Positions 6,267 through 8,201 of a DNA stretch of 8,201 nt are shown one piece after another. The stretch comes from a bacterium. GTDB lineage: Bacteria > Krumholzibacteriota > Krumholzibacteriia > WVZY01. Where the stretch lies: NCBI GenBank assembly GCA_027296025.1, contig JAPUJU010000377.1, positions 1 through 8,201 on the forward strand. Direction: 5' to 3'. The position numbers and the translations under genes are program-made. Every line of letters starts with the position of its first letter. Within the stretch, counting starts at the first letter, position 1. The notes beneath the pieces were generated by a model. The model saw only the letters and a list, made by a program, of their open reading frames with translations, searched no databases and had not been told where the DNA came from.

Positions 6267-6764
6267 CTATCGGGTGGAGCTAAGGTTTTCCGCGGGCTGT
6301 GAAAGCCGATCGATGATCTTCTGTTCCAGTGAGCCATTCGAACGGAGCACAATCGGTTTCGATGCGCCCTCTTCGATGTAGAACCCCTCGTAATAGGGAT
6401 TGATGCGAATGCGCGTTTGGTTCTCGGCTTCCGATTTCACGTGGATGGTCACTCGATACTGGCAGTAATCGAGCAGCTCATACGTGTAAACCGCGGAGTG
6501 GTACGAAAGCTTCGCGGCTTCGGCGGGCGTCATCCGTACGAAGCTCGTCGTAATAATGCCGACGTCTTTGTCGGCCGTCTCGATCGGGAGACGCATCACC
6601 ATCACACCTTCGAGTAGCCCTTCCCACGACTCGGCGAACGAATCGGCGACATGAAACTCCTGCACGACCGATCCGGAAGGGCGCACGGAACGAAGGTGGG
6701 TGAAACACCCGGACATGAACACTGCTAATATGACAATCAATGAATGGATCGCTACCCGGCGCAT
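6267..6764 (-). CDS. Outer-membrane-type lipoprotein, 165 residues, possibly BamC/NlpB-like fold
   Basis: The N-terminus is a lipoprotein signal (basic MRR, hydrophobic core, lipobox FMSGC with C20 as the acylation site). The residue after the Cys is Phe, not Asp, so there is no inner-membrane retention signal and sorting to the outer membrane is expected. The mature domain has a pattern FAESWEGLLEGVMV...DKDVGIITTSFVRM (43-77) and then paired strands YRVTIHV and TRIRINPYY. From memory this resembles the NlpB/BamC-type domain found in many small lipoproteins; I hold that as tentative. The ATG at 6764 is preceded by an excellent RBS. A sigma-70-type promoter lies about 130 bases upstream, so this is probably the first gene of a unit that includes the 160-residue exported protein. 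The exact role is unknown. Confidence 0.87.
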   Translation of the reverse strand: MRRVAIHSLIVILAVFMSGCFTHLRSVRPSGSVVQEFHVADSFAESWEGLLEGVMVMRLPIETADKDVGIITTSFVRMTPAEAAKLSYHSAVYTYELLDYCQYRVTIHVKSEAENQTRIRINPYYEGFYIEEGASKPIVLRSNGSLEQKIIDRLSQPAENLSSTR

Positions 6765-6770
6765 GCCGAT

Positions 6771-6778
6771 TCACCTCC
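6771..6778 (-). promoter_or_regulatory. Strong ribosome binding site of the lipoprotein gene
   Basis: GGAGGTGA, 6 bases before the ATG at 6764, is an almost full match to the anti-Shine-Dalgarno sequence and confirms this start. Confidence 0.85.
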
Positions 6779-6899
6779 GAAACCACCAAAACCCACCACC
6801 CGCGCGTCTCCGTGACTGAACACCGGGCCACGACGACCGCCGGCGGGGATTACACACGCTCTGCACACGCAAGGGATTGATATTTACTGGGGCACGGGT

Positions 6900-6928
6900 A
6901 CTATAATGAACAGCCATCCGAAGTGCAA
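6900..6928 (-). promoter_or_regulatory. Sigma-70-type promoter for the lipoprotein gene
   Basis: On the minus strand TTGCAC (6928-6923), a 17-base spacer, and TATAGT (6905-6900). The -10 matches the consensus at 5 of 6 positions; the -35 has the key TTG only. Transcription would start near 6893, leaving a leader of about 129 bases in which I recognise no known riboswitch. Confidence 0.6.
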
Positions 6929-6969
6929 GCGGTACACGAAGATTTTGTTACGCTCTCCGCCTGGCGCAG

Positions 6970-8022
6970 CTATCCCGAAACGGGGTTTTCCAGAAGCGAT
7001 GCGATGCGATCCACCACAACGTCAACGTCAACGCCTTCCCTGAATTCACAATGCTCGGCTCCGCCCGGGCATCGTCCCGGACAGACTCCCTCGGGCGGCA
7101 TGATGACTTCGGAACGGTTTCCGAGGGGGCCCCAGAGCTCAGGGCGGCGGGCGGGAAGCCGGCAGAACATCGACAGAGTGGAAACGCCGAGGCCGGCAGC
7201 GATGTGCATCGGCCCGGTGCTCGACGAAACCAGCACGGACAGCTGAGAGATCACCGCAGCGGTGTCCCGCAGCGTGGGAAGCCCTATCATGTCGATCACG
7301 CTCTCCCCCAGTCCTGCAAAGTGTGCGGCAAGTCCCGTCTCCACGGGTGCTCCCGTGAGCACAACTGTCACACCGAAGCGATCAATGAGCTGCCGGGCAA
7401 GCTTCGCATAGCGGTCGGGCCGCCAGTTCGGTGCGGACCCGCCCGAGCCGGCATGAATCCCGACCAGGATGTGCCCGTCAAGCGGGCCCGCGTTGGCTGC
7501 CTCGAGCCGGCGGCGGCCGTCCGAGCGTTCTTCGTCGGTCAGAAACACTTCGGTCGTCAGGTTCGTCGAATAGACTCCAATCCGGCGCCCCAGGTCCATG
7601 CAGTAGTCCGCTTCATGTCTGAGATCCCTGTACTTGTCTCGGCTCACGGTTCGCATGAAGGTCAACGCGTGGTAGGGGCGCCAACCGACACCGATGCGAG
7701 TCGGGATCCCCGCAAGAAAAGCCATCCACGTGTGCCGCCGGGTCGGCAGCAACAGAAGAGCCGTATCGAAGCGGTGTTTTCTCAACGTCGCAACCTGGCG
7801 AAGAAAGCCGCTCGCCCCCGCATCGTCACCGGTGGGGTCATCGAGGAGAATCGTGTTCAGACGGGGGTTACCCAGAAGGACGTCTCTTGCGTACGGCCGT
7901 ACCATCACACCCAGGTAGGAATTCGGCAACGTATCACGAATCGCACGGATCAGCGGCGTAGCCAACACCACATCGCCGATACGGTCCGGCCGAACCAGGA
8001 GAATCCTTTTGGCAGTCGACAT
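6970..8022 (-). CDS. Glycosyltransferase family 9 (LPS heptosyltransferase-like)
   Basis: A 350-residue soluble GT-B enzyme of the WaaC/WaaF/RfaQ family, which transfers ADP-heptose-type sugars to the lipopolysaccharide core at the inner face of the inner membrane. Seen: the N-terminal LLVRPDRIGDVVLATP (8-23), where D17 corresponds to the catalytic Asp of the GD motif; GIHAGSGGSAPNWRPDRY (188-205), the usual nucleotide-phosphate loop and W-R/P-x-RY segment; VLTGAPVE (221-228); and SSSTGPMHIAAGLG (266-279), the donor-sugar motif. In WaaC that motif has an Asp where S268 stands here; many GT9 proteins show the STGP variant. A Cys cluster (C314, C318, C325) is typical of GT9 C-termini. Its start lies 26 bases after a VOC gene. 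The RBS near the ATG at 8022 is poor, while a TAGGAGG sits 22 bases away. The acceptor and donor are unknown. Confidence 0.92.
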   Translation of the reverse strand: MSTAKRILLVRPDRIGDVVLATPLIRAIRDTLPNSYLGVMVRPYARDVLLGNPRLNTILLDDPTGDDAGASGFLRQVATLRKHRFDTALLLLPTRRHTWMAFLAGIPTRIGVGWRPYHALTFMRTVSRDKYRDLRHEADYCMDLGRRIGVYSTNLTTEVFLTDEERSDGRRRLEAANAGPLDGHILVGIHAGSGGSAPNWRPDRYAKLARQLIDRFGVTVVLTGAPVETGLAAHFAGLGESVIDMIGLPTLRDTAAVISQLSVLVSSSTGPMHIAAGLGVSTLSMFCRLPARRPELWGPLGNRSEVIMPPEGVCPGRCPGGAEHCEFREGVDVDVVVDRIASLLENPVSG

Positions 8023-8048
8023 GATGGGGAGCTCAGCGATCCGGCCTC

Positions 8049-8201
8049 CTACCGGCCGGCCTTCACGGAGTCGGTGTCGTATGTCGTCACTTCGTACGCG
8101 TTCCCGTATGGGTCGGTGAAGTACACCGAATACGCAGCCCCGTGATCGACTGCGGAGTCAGCGACCACCCGCTTCCCGCTCCGGTCTGAGAGCGCGAGAG
8201 A
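8049..8201 (-). CDS. VOC/glyoxalase-fold protein, C-terminal 50 residues (N-terminus off the right edge)
   Basis: The frame is open from the right edge to TAG at 8051-8049. The fragment contains DHGAAYSVYFTDPYGNAYEV, the last beta-alpha-beta strand signature of vicinal oxygen chelate domains (consensus H-G....S-hYF-x-DPxGNxhE). The Glu of the YEV segment is the expected metal ligand. Family members include glyoxalase I, ring-cleavage dioxygenases and fosfomycin-resistance thiol transferases. The visible part cannot tell them apart, so substrate and function are open. It lies 26 bases upstream of the GT9 gene on the same strand and may share its transcript. There is no visible functional link to LPS synthesis. 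Confidence 0.82.
   Translation of the reverse strand, partial: SLALSDRSGKRVVADSAVDHGAAYSVYFTDPYGNAYEVTTYDTDSVKAGR

Noticed and set aside
7051..8145. Plus-strand open frame of 364 codons opposite the GT9 and VOC genes
   Set aside because: It spans two genes whose conserved motifs are on the other strand; no domain is visible in it.
1..8201. CRISPR arrays, tRNA or rRNA genes, insertion sequences, integrases and attachment sites
   Set aside because: I looked on both strands and saw no repeat-spacer pattern, no cloverleaf or rRNA sequence, no transposase motif and no terminal inverted repeats. The window reads as ordinary chromosome.

Overview
The window is a GC-rich stretch of chromosome from a Gram-negative bacterium. 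The outer membrane is implied by a lipobox lipoprotein, a GT9 (LPS heptosyltransferase-type) enzyme and an exported TPR protein of the kind that precedes outer-membrane polysaccharide porins. All nine genes I can support lie on the minus strand, so the locus reads from right to left. The mix of an Mrp ATPase, a GAF-GAF-PP2C phosphatase, a sigma-54-type promoter and a PNAG-type synthase would fit a deltaproteobacterium-like organism or an uncultured Gram-negative phylum. I cannot name the taxon from sequence alone. The many long ORFs on the plus strand are GC-driven shadows of these genes.

Right part (8201 to about 6765): the last 50 codons of a VOC/glyoxalase-fold protein, then a GT9 glycosyltransferase, then about 200 bases of intergenic DNA holding a good sigma-70-type promoter. 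Middle (6764 to 5591): a short lipoprotein with a BamC-like look and a 160-residue exported protein of unknown function. These end in a clear intrinsic terminator whose loop contains the stop codon of the 160-residue gene.

Centre (5574 to 2658): an 18-base inverted repeat precedes mrp, which starts at GTG behind a strong Shine-Dalgarno. mrp overlaps by one base a gene for a 590-residue protein with two GAF domains and a SpoIIE/RsbU-type PP2C phosphatase domain.

Left part (2581 to 1): a near-consensus sigma-54 promoter (GGGCAC-N5-TTGCA, minus strand) faces a three-gene operon. It encodes a small two-helix PgaD-like membrane protein, a PgaC-like processive family 2 glycosyltransferase, and a signal-peptide TPR protein that runs off the left edge. 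Together these look like the synthase and start of the export apparatus of a poly-N-acetylglucosamine-type (or related synthase-dependent) exopolysaccharide, in the order D-C-TPR rather than the enterobacterial pgaABCD order. No PgaB-type deacetylase, no diguanylate cyclase and no sigma-54 activator lies in the window. The most interesting part of the window is this exopolysaccharide operon: its gene order, its small PgaD-like subunit and its apparent sigma-54 control.
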